Shown: one piece after another, positions 49,173 through 61,531 of the stretch
Layout of the letters: each line of letters begins with the position of its first letter
How positions within the stretch are numbered: position 1 is the stretch's first letter
DNA from: Halichondria panicea
Taxonomy: Eukaryota; Porifera; Demospongiae; Suberitida; Halichondriidae
Assembly: GCF_963675165.1 (NCBI RefSeq)
Contig: NC_087377.1
Coordinates: forward strand, 13,512,198 to 13,576,197
Reading direction: 5' to 3'
DNA length: 64,000 nucleotides
Notes under the pieces: generated by a model
What the model saw: the letters and a program-made list of their open reading frames with translations, nothing else
The model's database searches: none
What the model was told of the DNA's origin: nothing
Position numbers and translations under genes: made by a program

Positions 49173-51285
49173 TTTCTTTATTATCTTCATTCCGTTAATT
49201 ACTACATGTACTATTTCCCCATGCAGCACAATACTCAAGCGTACCTATTTTGCCTATAATTATGCTAGCCTATAATTATATATACAGTGGAACCTCCATT
49301 AACGACCACCTCCGAAGAGCAACCACACGCTATATAATGACCAAGAGCTCAGGTCCGGATTGAAACTACAATGACTTCAATGTAAAGCAACCTCTCAGGA
49401 GCGACCACTTTTCTACTCCGCGTATATAACGAGCAGTTTTCTAGTCTCTGATCAGCTTTAGTAATGGAAAATAACCTCCCAGAACGGACAGCCACACTCA
49501 GCTATATAGACTCATCTATCTATAGGTGCGCTTGAGCATATCTGCAAAATTATATATAGTCATTAGATTCGAGGTAAGGTCGTTTTTAAGCCGCGGTTAT
49601 TCCCGAAATATAGCCATCTCGCTATTCCGGCCAAGCTGCATGGTCCCAAGGGTGACCGGATTAACAAGAGTCTACTGAACCAATGAAATACTGCGTTCTC
49701 TCTGATAATGATTTGTGTTGACTATAATAGTTATGTTAGCAACACAATAAGTGCTTAGATTCAGACAGCGTGGTTGACAGCTTATAATTATTAGCCTCGA
49801 TCCCATGCCGCACTATCTATAAGGCCTGTGAAGGAGGCTATCATCATAGATAATAGAAATTTCCTATTATAATTATGCCCTATTATATCTATGATTCCAT
49901 GCATACATAAATACTCCATTGTATAGTACGAGAGGAGACCGCATAGAATAATTTTATTATGTGTGTGTCTGAGTTGGCATGTGCTGCCACACCGGCGTCA
50001 ATTAGCTGCCGCCATTTGTCTAGTATATGTTAATTATAATAAAGTCTTCAATTAACATGGGAGAGGCAGTGCCATTACTTTATAAGGAACGAGTGTTTAT
50101 GCTGTCAATAGCATTATCTCTGACAGACGTGAGAGCATGTGTGTGTTGATGAAGTAAGGCATAATTATAATTATACGTATTTCAACCCCCTCCCAAAGCA
50201 ATGTGATTTGCTCGGCTAACACTGATTCGATTGATGTCAGCCGAGTTCAGAGTGGTGCCGAGTGTTGTACTACTGGTGGGGGAGTGGCTTTCATAGACAT
50301 TGCAGAAAGATGTTTCCGATTAAGTGACTTGACTCTTTAAATACTCCACTTAACTACTCCATAATAGTTTCATAGACAAAACACATTATGTTTACTGCAT
50401 ATGGTTGCTAAGGTTTTAAAGTTGTGGTAACTAAAATTAATGTGATACTCAGGGATATGCCCACTGGTCTGTGTTGGTCCATACTAACCAACTCTCAGCA
50501 GCCACTGTTGGCTTGCATCAGAATCTTTTTTCCAATTCTTTTACTCATAGACAAGAACGTTCTTTGAGAGACTATGATTATCGTTATGATCCAAGATGCT
50601 TATAATCGAACTATGTGTATATAAGGCGTATAATTGCGAACGGCGACTTTCACTCCAATATACCCCCACCCGCGGCCTCAAATTGAGGCTTACACATGTG
50701 GCTATGATAATTGGAATAATAGGCAGAACCATGAGCATGCATGCCATAAACAATATTTTTTAAAATTGGTCAATGCATAATTATATGCATGCATGCCTAA
50801 TAACTATGCTGTCCCTATAGGAACATGTGAGTTATAGCCAGTAACAACCCTTATAGAATTATAATGAATGGCATTTTCTTGAACTCCATCCAACATTATA
50901 TAGTATACAATAATTATATAATTATATACATATATATAATATAATAATTTTTATATACAATTAGTACAACCAGTAGGTTGTACATAGGATTGACAGTGCA
51001 GTTGTGTGTGTTTTCAATTATTGCACAAATTTTGACTCGTGTTTAGACTGCTCTATTTCTGCAGGGAAAGGCCACAGCAAGAAATGGACTGGATAGATAG
51101 CTTAGTTAGCCTTTTATCTGTATAAATGTGTGAAATTATAGTCTATGAATATTCTCATGCATTACTATTGATATTTGAAAAATTGCACTATTTTCATATT
51201 TCACCGCGTTTCGTCTGACTGACTAAGTAAGTTAGTAAGTAAGTAAGTAACATTCTTGAAAAGCATTTCCTCCTTGTACAGACAT
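49173..51285. other. Intergenic with transposon ends
   Basis: 49285-49677 is bounded by CAGTGGAACCTCCATTAACG and, reversed, CAGTAGACTCTTGTTAATCC, consistent with a small pogo/Tigger-like element. A worn TAGCCTCGATCCCATGCC element end is at 49793. 49840-51285 holds no supported gene. Confidence 0.45.
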
Positions 51286-52433
51286 ATTCAGAAGATTCTA
51301 GATACAGCCTCTAGTCGACTACAAACCGGAGCATGGGCGTTTTTCTCAGAATTGTGTCCGCTTCCAAGACGCAGGTGACTTCTCATGCTTCACTTCTCTT
51401 GCCTACGCAATTCCGCCATCTTTAAATGACTGCCACAGCAACGCATGGCAACTTATGAGGTGGGCGTGGCTGTGACATCGATAAACACAAAACCTCCTTT
51501 CTTCAGCTCAGCTCTCCATTCTCTCACTTCGACTTCAGGTATGCTATTTATGCTAGACGTATGCACTGACTGGATCTACCATAGGCCTCCATGCTTTTGC
51601 ACTTGGAAGTACATCTACAGTATAAACATGGCTGCCATTATTTTTATCATAGATAAATTACTGAATAAAATACTGAATGATGTTTATTCCAGTCCTGTCT
51701 TCTCTTCTTGAACTTCTTTCTCTTGCTTCTTGATGTTCCTCATAGGTATTTCACTTTCATTATTGAGAAAAGAAGGCCGGTGAAGGAGGCTAACTCCTCA
51801 ATTCCCTGAGTGAAGTGCGGCCTGGGATCGAGACTATTGAGGAGTATAATATAATTCTGTCCAACGACCACTTATATATTATCTTCAACAAGATTACAGG
51901 ACGATGACAAATTAATCAACGTCATATTAATTTATCTTATCATTAATGTACTACTGTATTGAAAAAGAAAGGGAATCAAAACTAAAAAACATTTGCAATG
52001 TGAACGTTGCTAGGATTGCCAGGAAAAGAAAAGCGCGAAAAAGCGAAGAAACAAGAAATTCGGCGAGTGCATAACTCCAATCCGTTACAACGTCATGAAC
52101 ATGTACAGTCAAGTGGCCTACTGTTGATAAGGAATTTAGAATCAAAATACAGGTTGGGCACAGTCATTGCACTAAATAAGAATTCACCTTTGGACAGTGA
52201 AACTAAATAATAATTATTATTACTTGCAACTGATGTGAAAGGATTGGCCAGGAAAAGTACCAAAACAAGTATAATTATATATAGCTTAAATTTCTTGAAA
52301 CAGTACATGTGAATGACGTTGTAACAGATTGGAGTTATGCACTCGCCGAATTTCTTGTTTCTTCGCTTTTTCGCGCTTTTCTTTTCCTGGCAATCCTAGC
52401 AACGTTCACATTGCAAATGTTTTTTAGTTTTGA
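51286..52433. repeat. 1.14-kb repeat, copy 2 (inverted relative to 10536-11671)
   Basis: Runs in the opposite orientation to copy 1 through the same sequence of blocks, ending at AGTTTTGAT (52433). Small differences include CTTCTCATGC for CTCTCAGGCT and an extra TCGACT in the AGCTCTCC...ACTTC stretch. No gene inside. Confidence 0.65.
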
Positions 52434-52598
52434 TATTATATAGTGGGTGTACTCCAAAACTACATTAATTCGGATTTCCTGTATAATTATAGTGACACCC
52501 ACTATTAGAATCTAAGTGAGGTGTTTACGTGCCAGAATCGTCCTAAATATCTCCCCTACACTCACCATGTACAGTCTCAGACAATCCTTCTTCACCTG

Positions 52599-53137
<539 letters not shown>

Positions 53138-53802
53138 ATGTGTGCGGGCGTGTGTGTGTGTGTGTGCATGTTTGGAGGGGGATATTGCTGAGCTGTTTAA
53201 GGTGTAAACATAAGTATAATAATGTGCTACTACTAAAGAAGTAGCCATGACGGAGTTTAGGGGATTATATGTAAAGCTCCAGTAGGTTACACAGGCACCA
53301 TTATCACATGACCACCCACCCACCTTAGTGCCCAGCTCTGCAGTACAGATGCAGGCTACATTCCTCTCTCTCACTGCATGGTTGGCCGCCTGGCTCTGGG
53401 AGATGTAGAAGTCCACCTGCACACACACATAAATTATACACACATCAACATCACAACAACATTGAGTAATAATAGGATAACGTAAAATGTATTTTAAAAT
53501 AGTCCACATATTTTTGCACAAGATCGTTAGTCTAAGCACACCGTCCATAAGCATCTTTTTAGGCACTCAAGTAACAATCTAACACTTTACAAAAGATTGC
53601 AAAAATCCCATCACTCACTCACCACTTTGTGGATGTGCTGCTCTACCAGCTGCACTCTCCTGGTCTGTGTGACCACCCTCCAGGTCTTAAGAGTAGAGCC
53701 TCACACCATTAGTCCCATGCATAGTACCTGAGGGAGAGGGAGAGATAGTGAAATACAGTGGAACAAACAAAGGACGTTAACAAAGAACCTTGAGAAAAGG
53801 GA

Positions 53803-53816
53803 CACTGTAATAATAA
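53803..53816 (-). other. Transposon-free counterpart of the CACTA insertion site, or excision scar
   Basis: On the minus strand GGACGGAAG is followed by TTATTATTACAGTG and GTCCC. The flanks match those of the transposon (left GGACGGAAG at 33716-33724; right TCCCTTTTCTC at 40479), and the 14 bases between equal the transposon's last 14 bases. Confidence 0.5.
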
Positions 53817-54399
53817 CTTCCGTCCTCGAACTTTCCTCCAAAAACTATATAATTATAACCTCCGAAAAAAATAAACCTCTCTATCATATTAAGTGCCTTA
53901 AATCAATAACAATAGTACAGTATGTAAAATGGTAAGCATCAGTCAACTAATAAACATATCCTGCATGTAGTAGAGTGCATGGGTAGATTTGGTAAAGACT
54001 TCAGATTGAATAAGCAATAAACACTCTGATCCCACCACATTAAGTGATATAATTATAGTTTTGGAAAAGGTCACACAACCTACAACCATTACATAATTAT
54101 TTACTTACTGTATATAGGTGACTGCTTTTATATATAGCACTGCTACATGTATACAATTCATACTGATCGCATATATGCTCACCTGCAATCTCATAGTTGC
54201 ATGGTCATATGAGCTCTTTTACCACTTGCTCTTCTCTGATCTTACTGAGATGATCGGCCAGCTCACTCTATGTTGGTCGTCCAGAGCAACTGCATGTTCA
54301 TCCATTAGTTAATCACTTCCGTCAAGTAACCAGCATTGTCATTGCGACACGTACAAATCTTCAATAGTGGGGAAATGTGATAATAATTGAGCAGGTAAT

Positions 54400-56852
54400 A
54401 TATGATTATTGTCAGAAGCTTATTCTCAAGAGCTATATAAGAGCCAATTAGACAAAGGCTAACATCTGTATGCTACACAGAAAATAGCCCTAGCTCTGTC
54501 GACATGGATGCATGGTTAGCTTTTGTCTTCACACACTGCTTTGTAAACGTACTTTGATACGTTTGCACAGAGAGAGAAGGCTCACAAAATTAGGCTGAAA
54601 CTGGAGTATAGCAAAGACCGCAGTAATTATATGCTAGATGTTCAGGCTGTAAGCAGGATAATTATGAGTATAATTGTGTTGTGTCAGTGATGAATAAGCT
54701 AGCAGAGTATACTACTTTTCGTATATTACATGAACCATGCATATAAGTACTTCATTAAGTTGACAATTAATATAATATAGGTGAGGTGAACGAGTTAAAA
54801 CCACGCCCACATACTATTTTTCTCCTTGCACATTAATTTTTATGTACAACTTTTGCTGGGTCACTGCATGTTATTTACTAATAGGTGACTATTGTAAGTA
54901 AAAAGAGTTCATAGTCTGGTCAAGGCAAAACTAGCATGCATGCATTTGCTACCTGATAGAATTATAGGGTTAATTGGGATTAGCATGCAACAGTATTATA
55001 TATATAGTTATGCATGTAGACTACTAGATTTTGATGATGACCTGATGTCTAGAGTATATGATATAGAGAGAGTATCGGACGTAGGCATATACTGTACATC
55101 ATGCAGGTGTATGCGGAGAGTAACGTGACTTCCTGTATCTGTCACAAGCTTGGAATTTGCACACTGACCAATCCAAGCGTGGGTGATGTAATCTATCAAC
55201 CCATCCATTGATCCAAGTGTGGGTGATGTAATCTACTTTCTTGATAGATTACCGTATAGCGGGAAATTTTCGCGGGTGCAAATTTTCGCTATTTGGCTCC
55301 CAGAGCCCTCAGCAGAAATTTTCGCGGTTTTAATTTTCGTGTCAATGCCAATAAACCACACCCACCAATAGGTTTTGCACCTGCGTATACCGGTGCGTGG
55401 GAGTTTATCCCAGTTTTAATTTTCGCGTTGACTACTCTGCCCTCGAAAAACGCGAAAATTTGCACCCCACGAAAATTTCCCGCTATACGGTATACAAAAA
55501 TCACTGCCATCTGATGCACCAGTTTGCCTAAAGAAACGGTTGTATACACATCACTAGTGAAATCCTACATCACAGTAGAAAAGGTACAATAGAAAGCGAC
55601 ATAATTATTATTCTGAATAACTATACTCACTTGATATCATCTTCGCCTATCCTCACACATAATTATACCGAGCATTCTTGTCCAGCAAAAGAATATGTAA
55701 CTTTTTGCTAATATTAATTTTATGAGAGCACAAAATTATAATGTATTGGCTAAAAATGCAAGACATAACCGCTTACATGACCCGAACGAACGTACAAAGT
55801 AACATATCTTTCTCTTTATATAATTATACAGCTACATGTGCCGGTTTGGATATCAAACTTATATAGGGGTTGAAAATTATGTTGGTATAATTATAATGGT
55901 AACAATAATAGGCAGGTTTAGGTCAGAATCACATTAATTTTCATAATAATAATTTTATTATAGGCCTGATGGACTGAAGTTACTGATGGTTAATTATCTC
56001 GTTGCATAGTGTTAATAGATCGATAGAGTCCTGTGGGCTGTGGCCATTATTTATAGCTTGAGGTTGTACGACTGACATGAGGTCTATAGTTATGTTGTGC
56101 TTTGGAGGAATGTAATTATAGGAAATTTGAGGAATAGCTTAAAGGTTATATATACCGTAAACTGTTTGCTCATAAATTAATATTCACAACTTATATATAA
56201 TATAAATACCATGACTGTCATGTGTGCCTTTGCCACCCCTGTACCTAAGCTATTTCTACGACCCTGCATGCAATGCATGAACAACTGACGTTGTTGTAAC
56301 ATTATAGTCCATCATGCAAAGAAGCAGGAAACTCATGAAATCAATACATTTGGAGCCATCTTAGTAGCAGCTGTTGTATAATTATGGAGCTATTTTGTAT
56401 TCAACCAAAACTACAAAGAAGCATGGGTAAAAAGATTATGAGCTTGTAAGCTGCATATCCTATACATGATCTGAGGCTAAAAGAATGCACATCGGCAATG
56501 AATTTCCTGGTGACGAGGCAATTCATTGCCTATACAATCAAAATTAGTGTAGGCAATAAATTGCCTGGAAGTTTGAACATTCCTGGTTATTGTATGGTGG
56601 CCTTAAAGTGTAGATACTGGTTGGCACTGCTATATATGAGTTTCCCGTGATTATGCCTGCATGCATACAATAAGTAAAAATTAATATTCAGCATGATATC
56701 ATGTGTGTATATTAGCAATAAGTTTTAATTAGTAGCTTTATATTTATGTTATATATAGCTTTGACACGTACATGTTGAGGCATCAGCACCCGCAGGCAGT
56801 GCTTTCATTACAAAAGTTCTCAGCAAATATTTAATCTTTTATTCCTTCACAA
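54400..56852. other. Intergenic, one MITE
   Basis: A 243-bp TA-flanked palindromic element (ACCGTATAGCGGGAAATTTT ends) lies at 55250-55492. GGCAAT-rich inverted words at 56490-56575 resemble 13845-13985. No gene was supported. Confidence 0.5.
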
Positions 56853-58053
56853 TCACTTCAACTGATGTATTTCCATGAGCTGAAGTCCAATATTAGCATG
56901 TATGCTGGGATTATAGAAGCACATTCGTAGCTCAATGAATGTCATCAGTAGTTGGAGTTGATAGAGTTTTCGTAAACCACGGAGGATTGTTGTTATTGTA
57001 ACATGTGTTGAGGCTAGATTGACCATCCCACAACGCATTATCGGGATGAAAACGAAACGGGTTTACATTATAGTTATTAGATGTGGCCACACTATCACAA
57101 AAGTAGTCATTTCCGAGTAAACCACGGAGGATTGTTGTTATTGTAACATGTGTTGAGGCTAGATTGACCATCCCACAACGCATTATCGGGATGAAAACGA
57201 AACGGGTTTACATTATAGTTATTAGATGTGGCCACACTATCACAAAAGTAGTCATTTCCGACAAATGGAGGAGAACCAAAAGTGTTCCCCTCATCACAAG
57301 GACAGCGCACGTGAGCGTCAGTATCACCACTGGTTCCATTAAAATAACCACTAGTAAACGTCCAGATATGTGTGCGTGGAGATTGTCCATGCGTGACACT
57401 GAGTCCATCGACATATGCAACATTGATAGTATTCCTACCTGCAGAATGGTATCCAGCGAATGCGTAGTTGTGTCCAAACCGATAACCTATTGCTCTCCCA
57501 CATACTTGCCTGTATTGGACACCACCCACTGGAAACATGACAGATGAGCAAAGACCAGCAGACAATTGTGTACGACCACATGATCTTATCAAATAGTCTG
57601 TCAGTTGAAGTCCTTGAGGGCATTGTTGGTTGGGATTGGTCATATTAATGTAGGCCACTCTCGCCCATCCTGGTCCACCGCAAGTGTCAGAAGCACTTGG
57701 TGGGTCTGTGGTCATTGCTGTTGGTTTGCTGGTAGCAGCAGTTGTTGCTTCGATGGTTGATGTGTCTGCTGTTGGCATGCTGGTAGTTGGCATCGATGCA
57801 CTTGCATTTCCTTCAGCATCTGTACTGTCTAGTTAAGAGAGACAGATTATTGTAGTGACATGCATGCATGGATAGCACACACACTCTTTGAACTTTTTAC
57901 TGTGAGCATAATTGTTACTTACTTACCCTGTAATCTGTCAGCAATAGTTTCCAGTGCTTTACGAATGTGTTCCAGCTCTGATAGATATTCGAGTGATTCT
58001 CTAATCTTTGTCAGCTCTGTCTCGGTTCCATGGCACTGGAGCAGGTTTGGCTC
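56853..58053 (-). pseudogene. Coiled-coil plus cysteine-rich extracellular domain gene, damaged 3' end
   Basis: Exon 58053-57927 codes a coiled coil (EYLSELEHIRKALETIADRL); the next exon from 57828 joins in phase 1 and codes a threonine-rich linker and a cysteine-rich globular domain (CGGPGWARVAYINMTNPNQQ, SCGRTQLSAGLCSSVMFPVG, YFCDSVATSNNYNVNPFRFH, NTCYNNNNPPWF). I recall this domain from sponges and cnidarians as a secreted, possibly lectin-like module without a firm function. The 3' part is duplicated in tandem (56972-57116 and 57117-57261, offset 145 bp, not a multiple of three) and four bases (ATTC) near 56935 shift the frame again before IELRMCFYN. Thus either a pseudogene or an assembly error. 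The start exon is probably the Ig-like piece at 59094-59560. Confidence 0.6.
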
Positions 58054-58139
58054 CTAACACAGCAGGTGCTCGGTTGGTTCCAGGCTGACCCCAGACCAAG
58101 GAGGCAGCAAAATATTAGGAGTACAAAAGACATAGCTAG

Positions 58140-58790
58140 TATAATTATAGTCTCCACGGGAATAATTGAGTAGTGTCGTAAGTGTGGTGATAATCAGTCG
58201 GATACAGTTTGCTGTAGCTGTGCAATTTATAGACTTAATTTGCACTTTGAAACACTCACATGTAACATGATACGTAGAGGTAATACACATGCAGGACAAT
58301 TCAAATTAAGATTTTTATGTTTGTATAAAGTCTCCATGGGAATAGGTGAGTAGTGTCATACGTGTGGTGATAATCAGTCGGATACGGTTTGCTGTCAGGG
58401 GCGGATCCAAGATTCTTAATAGGGGGAGCAAAAATATTTTACTAAAAAAAAGGTTGTCTGTTTTTCAAGCACAATGTGTTTCCTGCATGACTCATCAATA
58501 ATTGTTCATGCTCAGTAATAAACTGGGTGTGGCCTGTGGCCATGATAATGTGACCGTATCTACGTGCTATCCAGTGCATGCAGTGAGTTGATAGCTAGCT
58601 CTAGATTCTATTTTTCAGGCTTGTCATCAAGGCCAGGGGGGTGCTCAAGCCCGCAAAGCTCCCCACTGGATCCGCCACTGGCTGTAGCTGTGCAATTTAT
58701 AGACTTAATTTGCACTTTGAAACACCAACACGTATAACATGACACGTAGAGGTAATAAATACACATGCAGGACAATTCAAATTAAGATTT
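58140..58790. repeat. Tandem duplication, one copy interrupted by a MITE
   Basis: The block from TCTCCACGGGAATAATTGAG to AGGACAATTCAAATTAAG occurs at about 58151-58310 and again from 58331, where it is split at 58395 by the 285-bp insert 58396-58680 and resumes at 58681. Confidence 0.75.
58396..58680. mobile_element. CAGGGGCGGATCC MITE with mapped insertion point
   Basis: Ends CAGGGGCGGATCCA and TGGATCCGCCACTG are inverted. The sister copy without the insert (TTTGCTGTAGCTG near 58209) shows that GCTGT was duplicated on insertion. Such GGCGGATCC ends are common to hAT-like MITEs, but a 5-bp rather than 8-bp duplication leaves the class open. Confidence 0.7.
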
Positions 58791-59093
58791 CTGTGTCTGT
58801 CTACACTAGACAATTAAAGATTTCCCTGCATGTTTGTAAAAGCTAGTGACATTTACGAAAAAATGAAAGAAATTCTGAGAATGTTTTGTGAGCATTGTAT
58901 GGTTATTTTGCAACAATAAAATAGTACTGAACAGTCTACACACACACACACACGCACACACGTGCACACACACACGTGCAGACACGCACACACACACACA
59001 CACTACCGTATACCTCGCTTGCGCATGTGCACCGAGGCCTAATAACTTTTACAGCAACAGTATATTCAAGACAATTCACTCACCTAGGTTAGC

Positions 59094-59560
59094 ACAGAGG
59101 CTCAGGGTCATATCTCCTCCAGTAGTTGGTACAGTACAACAGTAGGACCCGGTTGGAGTGAGCTAAGGATTGGTCACTCTGTAGTTTAGTCTAATGATCT
59201 GAAAACCAATATTCCTAGAACTGCTGTCCTGGTTCACCATCATTGTTCAGTATCATACTCCCACCATGCGCAGGATATCTCCACTGTCCTAATGGTCCAT
59301 TACCATTGTTGTCAGCACCACTTCTACAGAATGTAGTGACGTCAGTGCGAACAGTGAGAGAAGGGAGACCACCAATGATTATGTATCTCTCTCCAATGTC
59401 AGTGATGAAGATCTCAGAATTGTTAGTCTAGTATGTTAGGACCATATCCCATGCAGAGTCAGGTAGACTGTTCAGTGATTTATAGCTTCTACCACAGGAT
59501 TACATTGCTGTCCCAAGCAGGTGGACACAACACACAGTAGCAGAAGCTGAATGAACAACA
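59094..59560 (-). pseudogene. Signal peptide + Ig-like domain exon, degenerate
   Basis: Minus-strand frames give LFIQLLLLCVVSTCLGQQC (signal peptide, its ATG apparently mutated), then FITDIG, TDVTTFCRSGADNNGNGPLG, MILNNDGEPGQQF, IIRLNYRVTNP and PTGSYCCTVPTTGGDMTLC, a pattern I associate with Ig-like N-terminal domains of large sponge gene families. Several stops and frame changes interrupt it (for example after INH and QQF). The donor CTAG/GTGAGT at 59094 is intact. Probably the lost first exon of the coiled-coil gene downstream. Confidence 0.5.
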
Positions 59561-60750
59561 CCCTGAGCAACCTTTATATCTGTTTGGAAGTTGTTTCATT
59601 AATGATCCTTACCCACCCAGAGCTGGGGCCAGACCCTTCTCAGGGGGGGAGGGGGAAGAGCTCTCTTGATTTTGCCCCCGAGCTATTAGGTCTGGCCCCC
59701 AGACCAGCCCAGAGCACGCAGCAAAATTTTGGTCCACACCACTCCTCTGAGTCCTCAGAGACACCATCACTGTCCCTCACCCGCTGTCCTGCAGGTTGTG
59801 CTGTCCTGCAGGTTGTATCTCCATGCACGGCAGCTCTCCGCTGGATTGGTTTAATAGGTCGGAATTGTCCTCTTGTGACTTGTCTCATTCATGCGCATCT
59901 TCATAATCATGGCATTCTTATACACAAAACAATAGCAATAGAAATATGTTATAGTTATTGACTGGTTGACTATATTGTAATTATGGCTTATGTTTATAAG
60001 CCATAATTACAATATAGTCAACCAGTCAACCAATGCCGAGGGCGCAGAAATACAATGAACCTGCAAAAGAGAAAATGCTGAAAAAATACAACTCGGGAAT
60101 ATTTATCACAGGGAAAATATTTAAATTTCCTGCTACAGTGCTGCTACAGTGCAGCCCATAAAATCTGCACATTTCCTGAAAAATGGCAGGTGTCCTGCAA
60201 GTGTCCTGCAACCTACTTACAAAGGATAGTGCAACGTTTCCTGTATAGTTTCCTTTACTATTCCTGAAGAAGTTCAGGACATGCATAAGATTCATAAAGG
60301 AAAGTCTACAGGAAATTTTGTACTATCCTGAAAGTATAGGAAATTTAGATATTTTTCCTGTGTATTTATAAGGGACCACAATACGCTTAAATTAACAGTA
60401 TAATGCTCACTGAAGCATGTAACAATGTATGCATCGAATCCGAATTTTAGCCCAGTGACAGGAGAAGTCTTTAGAGGAGCCAGTGCTAACGTACATGCAG
60501 GCGGGAGCACGACTCACTGCATGGACATCGCTGCTAACGGTGTTTGTGGAGGTACGTACATTTTTAAATCAGAAGCTAGTGCAGTGACAGCTAGCTGGGA
60601 GTGTGAGGAAGAAGTCAGACTGCTCATTTCCTTGACGGCCAGTAGCTATTTCTGAAACTGCTGACTAGACACAATAATAAATAATAGCGCCGACTCAGCA
60701 CATTTATAGCTTCTCTGTGTCGGCGCGGCAGCTACACCGACCTTGAGCTA
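59561..60750. other. Intergenic with a perfect hairpin
   Basis: 59958-60029 is a perfect inverted repeat with 33-base arms (starting TTGACTGGTTGACTATATTG) and a 6-base loop. 59610-59720 is GC-rich with GGGGCCAGACC...GGTCTGGCCCCC inverted words, a likely small element. 60080-60350 is rich in TTTCCTG/CCTGCA words. An open frame at 60425-60655 has no recognisable domain. Confidence 0.5.
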
Positions 60751-61518
60751 TAGCCTCGTTCCCAGGCCTTACTTTTTCTTGCTGTTGTCACTGTTCATCC
60801 ATAAACATAAGAAAGACATAGTGAGGCAGCAAAGAAAGAAATGGGCGTACAGTTAAGAAAACGTAAGGCCTGGTTTGGGAAATCGCGTGATCCACAAGGA
60901 TTTTTATGAACGTGGGCGATATGTAGCCCACAATCGTGACGTAAGGTATTCTCCCACGCATTCCGAGTAAGACTGTACTGTACTGCACTGAGACAACCAC
61001 CAAGCTGTGCTGCAAGTCAGATCAGAGAACCAGCGTGGCCAGCTCTGGTGGCAGTAGCTACCTGCTATATGATAATGATGACTAAGCTATTCTACTATAG
61101 CATGTAGAAAGACACAAGAAAAGGTAATAGTGATAGAATCTAAACACACAATCTAGACTAGTAGATCATCTAGCTAAGCCTAAGGTATAGAGCTAGCTAT
61201 AGTGCTTGCAAACTTCCAGTTCCAAGTCCATGTCCAGCTTGCAGCAGGCAAAGTTTTACTAGTCGTAGACCTCTGCGTGGGCAGTCCAACATCTCTAGCT
61301 CAGTATGCCCACGCTCATTTTCACCCTTCTACCACCCTTCTACCCTCACGCGACTTCCCGATACAGGCTCTTCTCCTTTTTCCTAACTTTACGTCTATTT
61401 CTTTCTTTATTCCTCCAATTAATACCGTATTTTATCTCATTGAGCGAATAATACAGTATTTTATCTTATTGAACGATTGTGATAAAGAACAGAAAAAGGA
61501 GAGCCTGTGTAGAGGCTA
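60751..61518. mobile_element. TAGCCTCG-family transposon just upstream of receptor D
   Basis: Left end TAGCCTCGTTCCCAGGCCTT, right end ...GTAGAGGCTA, with the exact 9-mer CTTGAGCTA on both sides (60742-60750, 61519-61527). The right side carries the CAGGCTCTTCTCC...AGGAGAGCCTG hairpin shared with 16374-16905. It ends 13 bp before the start codon at 61532, so it has pushed the gene's original upstream DNA 768 bp away. Confidence 0.75.
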
Positions 61519-61531
61519 CTTGAGCTATGCA

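Noticed and set aside
10536-52433. A Polinton/Maverick or other giant element bounded by the 1.14-kb inverted repeats
   Set aside because: No polymerase, integrase, ATPase or capsid-type genes lie between; contents are host genes and unrelated small elements.
60425-60655. Possible small gene beginning MYASNPNFSPVTGEVF
   Set aside because: No recognisable domain, splice partner or neighbour relation; kept only as an open stretch.
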